A stretch of 23,592 bases of DNA from a bacterium (GTDB lineage: Bacteria; Patescibacteriota; Microgenomatia; UBA1400; PJMF01), in NCBI GenBank assembly GCA_900299155.1, contig OMIS01000053.1:1-23592 (forward strand), given 5' to 3'. The notes beneath the pieces are model-generated. The model saw only the letters and a list, made by a program, of their open reading frames with translations. It was not told where the DNA came from and did not search any database. Below, piece by piece: positions 15,096 to 21,689 of this stretch (position 1 is the stretch's first letter; the number at the start of each line of letters is the position of its first letter). The translations under genes were made by a program, and so were the position numbers.

Positions 15096-15629
15096 ATGAA
15101 CCGAGCTGCTGAAGCACAACTAATCGAACTTTTGAAACTTGCTGATGAGAGTGCAGTGGAGTATTGGTTTTCTACATATCACCCCAAATTATTGCAATTT
15201 ATCAAGAAAAATATCGAAAATAAGCAAGATGCTGAAGAACTTGCACAGCAAACTTTTTTGAACTGTATGAAAAACTTACCACTGTTTTTGGGAGGTTCAT
15301 CATTGTGGACCTGGATGGTATCTATCGCAAAACATGAAGTCGCAGATTATTACCGAAAAAAATATGCCAAACGCGCTATCCAGACTTCACCGCTGTCACA
15401 ACTTGTTTCTATAGATGCTGTTGATGATGCACACGAAGTGTCGGTAAAGGTCGTGTATGTGTTGAAGAAAATGGGTGGGTACTCTCAAGAATTATTACTT
15501 AAAAAGTACGTTGATCAAAAATCTGTGCAGACCATTGCTGAAGAAGTGGGAAAGACCGTTAAAGCGGTGGAGTCAGAACTTTTTAGAGCGCGAAAAGAAT
15601 TTAGAGTATTATATGATGCAGAGGATTAA
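15096..15629 (+). CDS. ECF-type RNA polymerase sigma factor
   Basis: The protein has 177 residues from the ATG at 15096; an upstream in-frame ATG at 14994 would overlap the divergent pilin gene and add unrelated sequence. Residues about 20-90 are sigma region 2 (D-A-E-E-L-A-Q-Q-T-F near 45-54, W-T-W-M-V-S-I-A-K-H near 71-80, then D-Y-Y-R-K-K). Residues about 115-170 are region 4 with the helix-turn-helix (Q-T-I-A-E-E-V-G-K-T-V-K-A-V-E-S). Regions 1 and 3 are absent, as in ECF sigmas. It directs RNA polymerase to a subset of promoters, usually after release from an anti-sigma factor. Two small membrane proteins follow in the same operon. Its target is unknown; the adjacent, divergent pilin array is the obvious candidate. 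Confidence 0.88.
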   Translation: MNRAAEAQLIELLKLADESAVEYWFSTYHPKLLQFIKKNIENKQDAEELAQQTFLNCMKNLPLFLGGSSLWTWMVSIAKHEVADYYRKKYAKRAIQTSPLSQLVSIDAVDDAHEVSVKVVYVLKKMGGYSQELLLKKYVDQKSVQTIAEEVGKTVKAVESELFRARKEFRVLYDAED

Positions 15630-15636
15630 CCAATTG

Positions 15637-15834
15637 ATGAAAGCACATGCTCGACAGCAATTTTTGCAAAAGCTTCAGGAACAAGCCGAGCTGCAAGCTC
15701 GGCTGAATACGCACCGTTTTTTTCCAGCACAAATGGATGGCATAACTTCGTTTATAGGGAGATACCCGTGGCAAGTATTGTTAGCTGTTTCAGGACTAAC
15801 ATCGTTGGGTATCGAGGTTTTAACTTGGCTGTAA
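15637..15834 (+). CDS. Small single-pass membrane protein, candidate anti-sigma factor
   Basis: The protein has 65 residues from the ATG at 15637. Alternative in-frame ATGs at 15613 and 15616 would overlap the sigma gene and add 7-8 residues; AGAGGA lies about 12 nt before 15637. Residues 1-28 form a basic, Gln-rich amphipathic helix, and residues about 45-65 one membrane helix at the very C-terminus. The position directly after an ECF sigma gene and the cytoplasmic helix plus membrane anchor match a minimal membrane anti-sigma factor. This is inference from context: no ZAS (HxxxCxxC) motif or other known anti-sigma signature is present. Confidence 0.55.
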   Translation: MKAHARQQFLQKLQEQAELQARLNTHRFFPAQMDGITSFIGRYPWQVLLAVSGLTSLGIEVLTWL

Positions 15835-15837
15835 ATT

Positions 15838-16176
15838 ATGAAAACAACGACTGCTTTTTCTCTCATATATTCAATAGCCCAGATCACAGGCGGCTTGTTT
15901 TTGCATCCCTATCAGACCATGCAGTCCTTGGCGCAAGATAAGGTTTTTAGCTGGCTGACATTTTTACCAATACTGGTATTTGTACTGGCCAAAATTATTT
16001 GGATATACCTGTTTGTGCCAACAGTGCAATTTGTCTTTTCTTGTACGGTTACTCACTTTTTTGGTTGTGATCTGATTCCATTTTTTGCTAACTGGTTGCT
16101 GCTATTTTGCATTTATTGGCAGGTTTTATTGTTGTATTTGTTCTTGCGATTCTCAATTGTCTTTCAAGAAGATTAA
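15838..16176 (+). CDS. Small polytopic membrane protein, possibly Yip1-like
   Basis: The protein has 112 residues and begins 3 bp after the previous stop. The N-terminal part contains L-H-P-Y-Q-T-M-Q-S-L, similar to the start of Yip1-type membrane proteins, followed by two or three hydrophobic helices (about 40-65 and 78-108) and a short acidic end. Its function is unknown. It is third in the ECF sigma operon, so it may act in sensing or transmitting an envelope signal; that is inference from position only. Confidence 0.6.
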   Translation: MKTTTAFSLIYSIAQITGGLFLHPYQTMQSLAQDKVFSWLTFLPILVFVLAKIIWIYLFVPTVQFVFSCTVTHFFGCDLIPFFANWLLLFCIYWQVLLLYLFLRFSIVFQED

Positions 16177-16235
16177 ATTTTTGCATTGATTTTCCTTTGC
16201 GTGATTTGCATATGCATTTGCGACTAAATAGATAG

Positions 16236-16415
16236 ATGTCAAATACAGCAGAACTGTGGAGAACTAGCAGCACAAGATATTCTGGACCCTATGTCATAGC
16301 AGAAGGAAAAAGCGGCCCAATAGTAGTTCGCCGTGATTACCTTCCGCTGCTTCAAAGTTTATCGGAGGATGAGCTCAGCTCCGCTCCGCTCCGTCTCCTA
16401 TACTTGAGTTCTTAA
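16236..16415 (+). CDS. Possible small protein of 59 residues
   Basis: An ATG-to-TAA frame lies in the 286-bp gap between the sigma operon and idi. The product is soluble, with a basic middle (G-P-I-V-V-R-R-D-Y-L-P) and a Leu/Ser-rich acidic end, and no membrane segment. The last third covers a short CTCCG triplet repeat. No ribosome site is seen; a TGCATATGCA palindrome lies just upstream. It may be a real small gene or chance; the remainder of the gap shows nothing clear. Confidence 0.35.
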   Translation: MSNTAELWRTSSTRYSGPYVIAEGKSGPIVVRRDYLPLLQSLSEDELSSAPLRLLYLSS

Positions 16416-16462
16416 AAGCTGCAATTCTAAGAGCCGTATCTGGTACAAAGTAGAAAATATGT

Positions 16463-17032
16463 ATGTCAGACAAAGTAACACTCGTAAACGAACAAGACGA
16501 AGTCATCGGTGAGATGGATAAGATTGAAGCACACCGCGGAAAAGCGCATTTGCATCGAGCTATTTCAGTATATTTATTTAGAAAAAATCCTGAAACAGAA
16601 GTGACTGAACTGTTGGTACAACAGCGCAGTCATAAGAAAATTGTGGGAGCACTTCAGTGGGCGAATACCGCTTGTGGCAATGTCTGGCCAGGTGAAAGTT
16701 ATGAAGCATGTGCCCGTCGCAGACTTATGTTTGAGTTAGGTATTTCTGTAAATGCTCAAGAATTACCACTTCACCCAGTCGAAAAATTTATCTATCAGGT
16801 ACAATGCAACGCTGAGTTTAGCGAACACGAGATGGATCAAGTTTTTGCAGGTTGGTATGACGGAGCAGTTACTCCAAATCCTGATGAAGTTGCTGCGGTG
16901 GAATGGGTCTCATGGGAGCCGGTGCAAGATGCAGAGCACAGAGCTCTGCAACAGAAAGACTGGGCGCCGTGGTTTAAGATTATGATGCTAAACCAAAAAA
17001 TTATAGGTGAACTGAGAAAATTTACTAGGTAA
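16463..17032 (+). CDS. idi: Isopentenyl-diphosphate delta-isomerase, type I (Nudix fold)
   Basis: The protein has 189 residues and interconverts IPP and DMAPP in the cytoplasm. Family features are present: A-H-R-G-K-A-H-L-H-R-A with the two metal histidines (H24, H31), W-A-N-T-A-C-G with the catalytic C71, the helix after G-E-S-Y (77-80), and the E-H-E pair (E121, E123) that supplies the acid/base and metal ligands. Type I enzymes normally read C-G-H-P after the cysteine; here it is C-G-N-V, so the third metal histidine (H69 in the E. coli enzyme) is asparagine. It is the first gene of a four-gene operon with a Nudix hydrolase, isopentenyl phosphate kinase and UppS (gaps 7, 9 and 10 bp). A TGGTACAAA box lies about 13 nt before the ATG. 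Confidence 0.85.
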   Translation: MSDKVTLVNEQDEVIGEMDKIEAHRGKAHLHRAISVYLFRKNPETEVTELLVQQRSHKKIVGALQWANTACGNVWPGESYEACARRRLMFELGISVNAQELPLHPVEKFIYQVQCNAEFSEHEMDQVFAGWYDGAVTPNPDEVAAVEWVSWEPVQDAEHRALQQKDWAPWFKIMMLNQKIIGELRKFTR

Positions 17033-17039
17033 TCAAGAT

Positions 17040-17573
17040 ATGTCAAACAAAAAAGAACATCTAGGGGCCTATAGCTTTTTATTTACTACAACAGGTAAGT
17101 TTTTATTTTTATATTTGCCAGATGAAGATAATGGGAAACTCGAAGCTGTGCCAGGAACTGATGTCACCGAATTCATGGCATTATCTCCAGCACTGTTAGG
17201 CGTAATTAGTGGTGGTGTTGATCCAGGTGAGGAATCAGATCTAAGAAAAACTATAATGAGAGAAGCAGGAGAAGAACGAGGTATTTCTCCAGATATAACG
17301 CAAATAACAAATGGATATCCAAAATTAGAAGTTTTACAGCGACGACCAAAAAATGGGGCACTTGTTCAAGTCGGGTTTAGTGTGATTGGACATAAGATTA
17401 TATTGCAACCAGAACAAGAACAGCATTTGGTAGATAACTATCCTCATGAAATAATTGCTCCTGATGCGCTTGCAGATCTATTAAGGTTAGAAGGTAAAAC
17501 TTTATTTAGGCCATTCGTGTATGTAGCACTACTTAATACAATCGAAGCTAGATTGCATCTTATAAATCAATAA
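17040..17573 (+). CDS. Nudix hydrolase
   Basis: The protein has 177 residues. The Nudix box is at about 58-82: S-G-G-V-D-P-G-E-E then R-E-A-G-E-E-R-G-I. The catalytic R-E-x-x-E-E-x-G core is intact, but the spacing between the first glutamate and R-E is eight residues rather than seven. The substrate cannot be read from sequence. Placed between Idi and isopentenyl phosphate kinase, it could act on a prenyl phosphate: in plants, cytosolic Nudix enzymes turn IPP into isopentenyl phosphate, the reverse of the kinase. Alternatively it is a housecleaning nucleotide pyrophosphatase. The enzyme class is sure; the substrate is a guess. Confidence 0.85.
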   Translation: MSNKKEHLGAYSFLFTTTGKFLFLYLPDEDNGKLEAVPGTDVTEFMALSPALLGVISGGVDPGEESDLRKTIMREAGEERGISPDITQITNGYPKLEVLQRRPKNGALVQVGFSVIGHKIILQPEQEQHLVDNYPHEIIAPDALADLLRLEGKTLFRPFVYVALLNTIEARLHLINQ

Positions 17574-17582
17574 GAGAAGACT

Positions 17583-18386
17583 ATGAAACAAAATATAACA
17601 CTCATTAAACTTGGTGGATCAATCATTACCAATAAAGAAGTGCCGATGATGGTGCGCGAAGATGTCTTGAAACGCTTGGTGGCGGAGATTGTGAAAGCGC
17701 AAAACGAAACAGGTGAGTTATACATTGTGGGGCATGGTCAGGGGAGTTTCGCGCATGCGCCCGCACTTCGGTATAAAACAATGGATGGTTTTATCAATGA
17801 TGAAAGCCCAATAGGTATGGCAATCACGCAGGATAGTGCTGCTCAGTTGAATAGAATTGTAGTTACTGAGTTTCTGGCAGCAGGTGTGCCTGCGGTCAGT
17901 TTCAATTTCTCAAATACGTTAGTGACCAAGAATGGTGTGGCAGAGCACTGGTGTAGCGCCGTGCTTGAGGAATATTTAGCGAAAGGTTTGTTCCCGATAA
18001 CTGGTGGTGATGTGATTGTGGACTCTGCACAAGGATGTACGATTTGGTCAACAGAAAAAGTCTTGGGGCATATTGCGCAGCACTTTGCTGATTCAGCAAA
18101 ATATACTGTTAAAAAAATGATTCATGTGGCTGAAGTGGAAGGAGTTTTAGATGGTATGGGCAAGGTTATTCCTGAAATAACCAGCTCCAACTTAGAAAAT
18201 GTCCACCAACTGATAACAAGTACCAAAGGGTTTGATGTAACAGGTGGCATGGCTCATAAACTTGAAGAATCAATGAAACTAGCCGTAGGGGGAGTAAAAA
18301 CGGGGATTATTACAGGTTTGAAAAGGGATGTGCTTTATACTTCCTTAACAACTGAAAAAATCCACGGTACAGAAATTACAATATAA
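17583..18386 (+). CDS. Isopentenyl phosphate kinase (amino acid kinase fold)
   Basis: The protein has 267 residues. It phosphorylates isopentenyl phosphate with ATP to give IPP, as in the alternative mevalonate pathway of archaea. Visible features: I-K-L-G-G-S at 8-13 (ATP phosphate loop), G-H-G-Q-G-S-F-A-H with H58 in the place of the substrate-binding histidine of IPKs, I-T-G-G-D-V-I near 138-145, and D-V-T-G-G-M-x-x-K near 219-227. The G-S-F-(A/G)-H motif separates IPK from glutamate 5-kinase and UMP kinase. It starts 9 bp after the Nudix gene, with AGAGAAG upstream of the ATG. Bacteria outside CPR and a few other groups seldom carry IPK, so it was probably acquired from archaea or retained for salvage. 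Confidence 0.85.
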   Translation: MKQNITLIKLGGSIITNKEVPMMVREDVLKRLVAEIVKAQNETGELYIVGHGQGSFAHAPALRYKTMDGFINDESPIGMAITQDSAAQLNRIVVTEFLAAGVPAVSFNFSNTLVTKNGVAEHWCSAVLEEYLAKGLFPITGGDVIVDSAQGCTIWSTEKVLGHIAQHFADSAKYTVKKMIHVAEVEGVLDGMGKVIPEITSSNLENVHQLITSTKGFDVTGGMAHKLEESMKLAVGGVKTGIITGLKRDVLYTSLTTEKIHGTEITI

Positions 18387-18396
18387 AGGCATTTGT

Positions 18397-19092
18397 ATGA
18401 ATTCATCACCTGCAGTACCACAACATGTCGCAATTATCTGTGATGGAAACCGACGGTGGGCAAAAGAGCATGGACTGGAAGTATTTTTAGGTCATCAAAA
18501 AGCTGTCGATGAAGTGTTTGAGCCGTTGATAGATCGAGCTTCAGAACGTGGTGTGAAGTACATAACGTTTTGGGTGTTTAGTACAGAAAATTGGCAGAGA
18601 GCATCTCAGGAAGTCTCATATTTACTACAATTGCTTCGAGATGTTTTTGATAAGCAAGTCAAGCGGCTTCATGAAAAAAATATGCGTGTGCAAGTTATTG
18701 GGGATACCTCAAAATTTGATCAAGATATTCAAGATCGTATTACAGATGGTATAGAACTTACAATGAATAATTCTGGTATAACGGTAATTTTTGCTCTCAA
18801 TTATGGTGGTAGAGATGAGATCCTGAGAGCTGTAGAACGAGTGCAGCTAGATCATCCTGATGAAAAAATTACGGAGCATATGTTTAGTTCTTATTTGGAT
18901 ACTATGCTTATTCCCGACCCTGATTTTGTGATTCGCACAGGTGGAGAGCAGCGCCTTTCAGGCTTTTTATTATGGCAAATTGAATATGCAGAACTCGCGT
19001 TTCCTGAATTCTATTTCCCAGACTTCACTCCTGAAAAGCTGGATGAATTACTAGCTGAATATGCTAGTCGAAAACGACGGTTTGGTAAATAA
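18397..19092 (+). CDS. uppS: Undecaprenyl diphosphate synthase (cis-prenyltransferase)
   Basis: The protein has 231 residues and extends farnesyl diphosphate with IPP units to the C55 carrier lipid used for peptidoglycan and polysaccharide export. Motifs in order: H-V-A-I-I-C-D-G-N-R-R-W-A-K with the catalytic D16, G-H at 32-33, F-S-T-E-N-W near 62-67, N-Y-G-G-R-D-E, R-T-G-G-E-Q-R-L-S-G-F-L-L-W-Q, Y-A-E-L-A-F and F-P-D-F. The length is slightly below the usual 240-250. AAAGG lies 8 nt before the ATG. As the last gene of the operon it is the clear consumer of the IPP made by the preceding genes. Confidence 0.95.
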   Translation: MNSSPAVPQHVAIICDGNRRWAKEHGLEVFLGHQKAVDEVFEPLIDRASERGVKYITFWVFSTENWQRASQEVSYLLQLLRDVFDKQVKRLHEKNMRVQVIGDTSKFDQDIQDRITDGIELTMNNSGITVIFALNYGGRDEILRAVERVQLDHPDEKITEHMFSSYLDTMLIPDPDFVIRTGGEQRLSGFLLWQIEYAELAFPEFYFPDFTPEKLDELLAEYASRKRRFGK

Positions 19093-19105
19093 CCCGTAGT
19101 GTAAA

Positions 19106-19138
19106 GTATTGCCAGGAATACAGAGTCTTAGTTTTATT
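19106..19138 (+). terminator. Weak terminator after uppS
   Basis: A perfect 5-bp inverted repeat, GTATT-gccagg-AATAC, is followed by a T-rich stretch (TTAGTTTTATTG). The stem is short, so termination would be weak. Confidence 0.3.
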
Positions 19139-19185
19139 GTGGGTAAATTTTTCTGTAGTTTTGACTCTTAATCTAAATGGTACAA

Positions 19186-19272
19186 CACTGAGGGCTGCCT
19201 TTGCGTGGAGCCGGAACTGCAACGGTTGGTACGTATAGAGGTAATCCTATGGATAGGTAGGCTGGGTGCGTG
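19186..19272. other. GC-rich block in the uppS / adhesin gap, possible structured RNA
   Basis: The stretch is about 55% GC, clearly richer than its surroundings, and contains several short pairings: CTGCCT with AGGTAG enclosing most of it, AGCCG with CGGTT, and CCTA-tgga-TAGG. It also shows short open stretches on both strands with no plausible start. No known RNA family was recognised (not tRNA, tmRNA or 4.5S). Confidence 0.25.
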
Positions 19273-19273
19273 A

Positions 19274-20278
19274 CTACAGTATTTGAATACTGAAGATGAT
19301 CTCGATAATTTGCATTACCCAGTAAGCTACGAAAAGCAGGATAAATCCGATAATAGCGGTAGTGGCACGTTGTCTACCAGCTTCAATTGATTTACTGCCT
19401 TGAGCTCCACCCATAATTATTTGGAAGCCTGACCAGACAAGCATCACAAAAAGAATGAGTCCAGCGATAGGGAAAGCGAAGAGTAAGACTCTGGAGATTA
19501 TGCCTGCAGGCGAAGTAAAGTATGCATTAGTTACATTTGAATCTGCGAAGTCCTGGCGTAGTGGATCTAAAGATGCAAAATCCTTAGATGTAGGTCCAGC
19601 AAAAATATCGAAAGTACTTTTTGGTGGAGTATTCGGAGCTGTAGGATCTCCGACACCAGTATTATTTGTGGGTGGTGTAGTTGTTCCCACACCTGTATTT
19701 CCTACTGGGGCTGTAGGTGTTGTTGGAGTAGTGGGCACCGTTGATCCATCACATTTAATACCATTTTGATCAGCAGTTTGTTGGCAGGAATAGCCAAATG
19801 GACTACTTGTATCAGCAGTACATCTGTAGCCTTGAGCACAGGCTCCTATTGAACCACACTCCCCGACAGTGCCTGACATAAAGTTACCGCATTGTTTACC
19901 ATAATCTACAGACATGTTTTCACATGCAGTTTGTTTCACACAGACTTTTGAGCCTGAGTCACACATATATCCTTGTGCGCAGCCACCATTGGATCCGCAA
20001 TATTGATCTGTGAAACTGGTATATCCACATACTGCACCTTGAGTACCACTGGTTCTGTTATCACACTGTCCAGCATATGAAGTGCCTGCATCTGTTTTTT
20101 CACAAGTTCCATAGCCCAACCAGCCAGCAATACAAATTTCTTTCTCAGAAGTACAGCCACCTGTGGTTCCGCACTCACCATGGGTTCCAAATCCTCCGCA
20201 ACTTACCGCAAGTGCTGTGGTGGGTAGCAGTAGAGTTAAACCAATAATGAGAGCGATACTTACAAGTACTTTTTTCAT
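19274..20278 (-). CDS. Secreted Cys-rich repeat protein with pilin-type membrane hairpin
   Basis: The protein has 334 residues: signal peptide about 1-24 (T-A-L-A), then three Cys-rich repeats over about 27-170 with the pattern C-G-x-x-G-x-C-x-x-G-Y-x-C...C, a flexible Thr/Pro/Asn/Gly linker about 178-222, and a C-terminal two-helix hairpin (about 259-334) with the loop I-M-G-G-A-Q-G-S-K-S-I-E-A-G-R. The hairpin is the same type as in the 10080-15050 array. The build, a disulphide-rich head on a stalk joined to a pilin-like membrane module, suggests a surface adhesin or minor/tip pilin. It starts 3 bp after the stop of the 20282-21556 gene, so the two are co-expressed. Binding partner unknown. 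Confidence 0.7.
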   Translation of the reverse strand: MKKVLVSIALIIGLTLLLPTTALAVSCGGFGTHGECGTTGGCTSEKEICIAGWLGYGTCEKTDAGTSYAGQCDNRTSGTQGAVCGYTSFTDQYCGSNGGCAQGYMCDSGSKVCVKQTACENMSVDYGKQCGNFMSGTVGECGSIGACAQGYRCTADTSSPFGYSCQQTADQNGIKCDGSTVPTTPTTPTAPVGNTGVGTTTPPTNNTGVGDPTAPNTPPKSTFDIFAGPTSKDFASLDPLRQDFADSNVTNAYFTSPAGIISRVLLFAFPIAGLILFVMLVWSGFQIIMGGAQGSKSIEAGRQRATTAIIGFILLFVAYWVMQIIEIIFSIQIL

Positions 20279-20281
20279 AAT

Positions 20282-21556
20282 TTATGGTTTGGGGGTAACT
20301 CCAAACCCAGGTATATTAAAGATAGTAACACCAATAAACTGCAAAATGAAAACTGAGAAAATAATGAAGAGTAGGCCAATGACTGCTGAAGTTATCATTT
20401 CTCTGCCTTCAGACACTTGCTTTGGATCACCTTGAGAAGTGGTGATCATGAAACCAGCTGCAAGACACATTAAAAGGCAGATGCCACCACCCACACCTAA
20501 ACCAATTTCAAGGAATGTTTTAACAATGCTTTGTGGAGTGCGTTGTATACAACCCACAGCGGTCCAAACACCTTGCTTACCATAGCATTCATCACATTTG
20601 CCTTTTAGTTCAGTATTTGTGATCTGGGTGCAGAGTTGGAAGACTCTAGGAGCCATGGTTGCATCGTCTGATGGCAGCGTGTTACTAGTTGGCTCTGTTG
20701 TTAAACAACTGCCACTTGTAGCATCATCACAGCTAGGTCTGTAATTTAAATTATATGAGCTACACTTACCTTCAAATTGTGCAACTCCAGTGGTTGCGCC
20801 ACCCCAATTACTATTCTTTTGTGCATATAACTTAACAGTAACTGGACCAGATTTTATGCTTGTATGAGTGAATGATAAGTTCCCATTGGTTACTGATTTT
20901 TCAGTGAATCCATATTCTCCATCAATAAATAGGTAAACAGGTCCATTATATGGAGATCCATCTATATTTTTTACATTTGCTGAGACGTTAACAGGACTAT
21001 TAGCTGCAATACAACTATTTCCATCCGCATAACAAGTTGTAGTGTTCCCATTGGGGAGTACACGCGTTTGTGATACTTTAATTACCTCATCACAGTGAGG
21101 AACCGCAGGTGTGGTGTTGTAAGTTCCAATGACACAAACATTTGTCCCACTAGAATTATATAAGTAGACATAATGATCGTCATTTAAAATATCAGAACCA
21201 TCAGATTGTAAGGCTCGGCCATTGGGTATAGTAAAAATTAATTGGTTTTGACCTGCAACTTTTTGAGCAGGGTTGGATTCACCTTCTACATCTCTAAAAA
21301 CATCTCCCTCATCATATACTTGAATTTTGTAAGTATCGTTTGCTAAATACTGAAGATTTGTTAAGGTTAGTTTGATTTCAGTTTGACTTCCCTCAGAAAA
21401 GGAGCCTGGCAAACCAGATATGCTTATAGCCAAAGGATTATCTTTACAATTGCCAGCAGCAGAAACTTGTGACGGAAATGTTAGAGCCAAAAGTGGGTAC
21501 AACAAAACAATAAACAACTTGAAAACAGCTATCCAACGGATGGCATTTTTTTTCAT
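20282..21556 (-). CDS. Secreted Ig-like domain protein with pilin-type membrane hairpin
   Basis: The protein has 424 residues: signal peptide about 1-33 (Q-V-S-A-A), then beta-rich segments with Ig-like character (about 40-150 and 165-265; for example L-T-L-T-N-L, V-N-V-S-A-N-V-K-N and G-P-V-T-V-K-L-Y-A), a Cys-rich stretch (about 265-335), and a C-terminal two-helix hairpin (about 352-424) with the loop T-T-S-Q-G-D-P-K-Q-V-S-E-G-R. The topology equals that of the downstream Cys-rich protein, so the pair are probably surface adhesins presented by a pilus-type anchor. A TATAAA/TACAAT region lies upstream, facing the SpoIID gene promoter. No specific ligand can be read. Confidence 0.7.
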   Translation of the reverse strand: MKKNAIRWIAVFKLFIVLLYPLLALTFPSQVSAAGNCKDNPLAISISGLPGSFSEGSQTEIKLTLTNLQYLANDTYKIQVYDEGDVFRDVEGESNPAQKVAGQNQLIFTIPNGRALQSDGSDILNDDHYVYLYNSSGTNVCVIGTYNTTPAVPHCDEVIKVSQTRVLPNGNTTTCYADGNSCIAANSPVNVSANVKNIDGSPYNGPVYLFIDGEYGFTEKSVTNGNLSFTHTSIKSGPVTVKLYAQKNSNWGGATTGVAQFEGKCSSYNLNYRPSCDDATSGSCLTTEPTSNTLPSDDATMAPRVFQLCTQITNTELKGKCDECYGKQGVWTAVGCIQRTPQSIVKTFLEIGLGVGGGICLLMCLAAGFMITTSQGDPKQVSEGREMITSAVIGLLFIIFSVFILQFIGVTIFNIPGFGVTPKP

Positions 21557-21671
21557 AATACTAATTAGTTTTATTTATAGCCTAGTAGTGTATTGTACCT
21601 CATATGAGAAAAGAAAGGAAATAGAGGTATTTCAAGCAATCTGGTACATAGTTTCATTGAGGTTGATTTCT

Positions 21672-21679
21672 GATACACT
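21672..21679 (+). promoter_or_regulatory. -10-like box close to the SpoIID-like start
   Basis: TGATACACT (TGn plus TACACT, starting at 21671) ends 10 nt before the ATG at 21690. The leader would be 3-4 nt, with no ribosome site. It resembles the arrangement at 5199-5207. Confidence 0.4.
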
Positions 21680-21689
21680 ACAGCTGTAC

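Noticed and set aside
15613..15639. Earlier ATG codons (15613, 15616) as the start of the small protein after the sigma factor.
   Set aside because: They overlap the sigma gene and lack a ribosome site; 15637 follows AGAGGA. The choice is not certain.
19277..19294. Perfect hairpin CAGTATT-tg-AATACTG at the 3' end of the Cys-rich adhesin gene.
   Set aside because: It lies inside the last codons and no T-tract follows in either direction; it may be chance in an AT-rich coding end.
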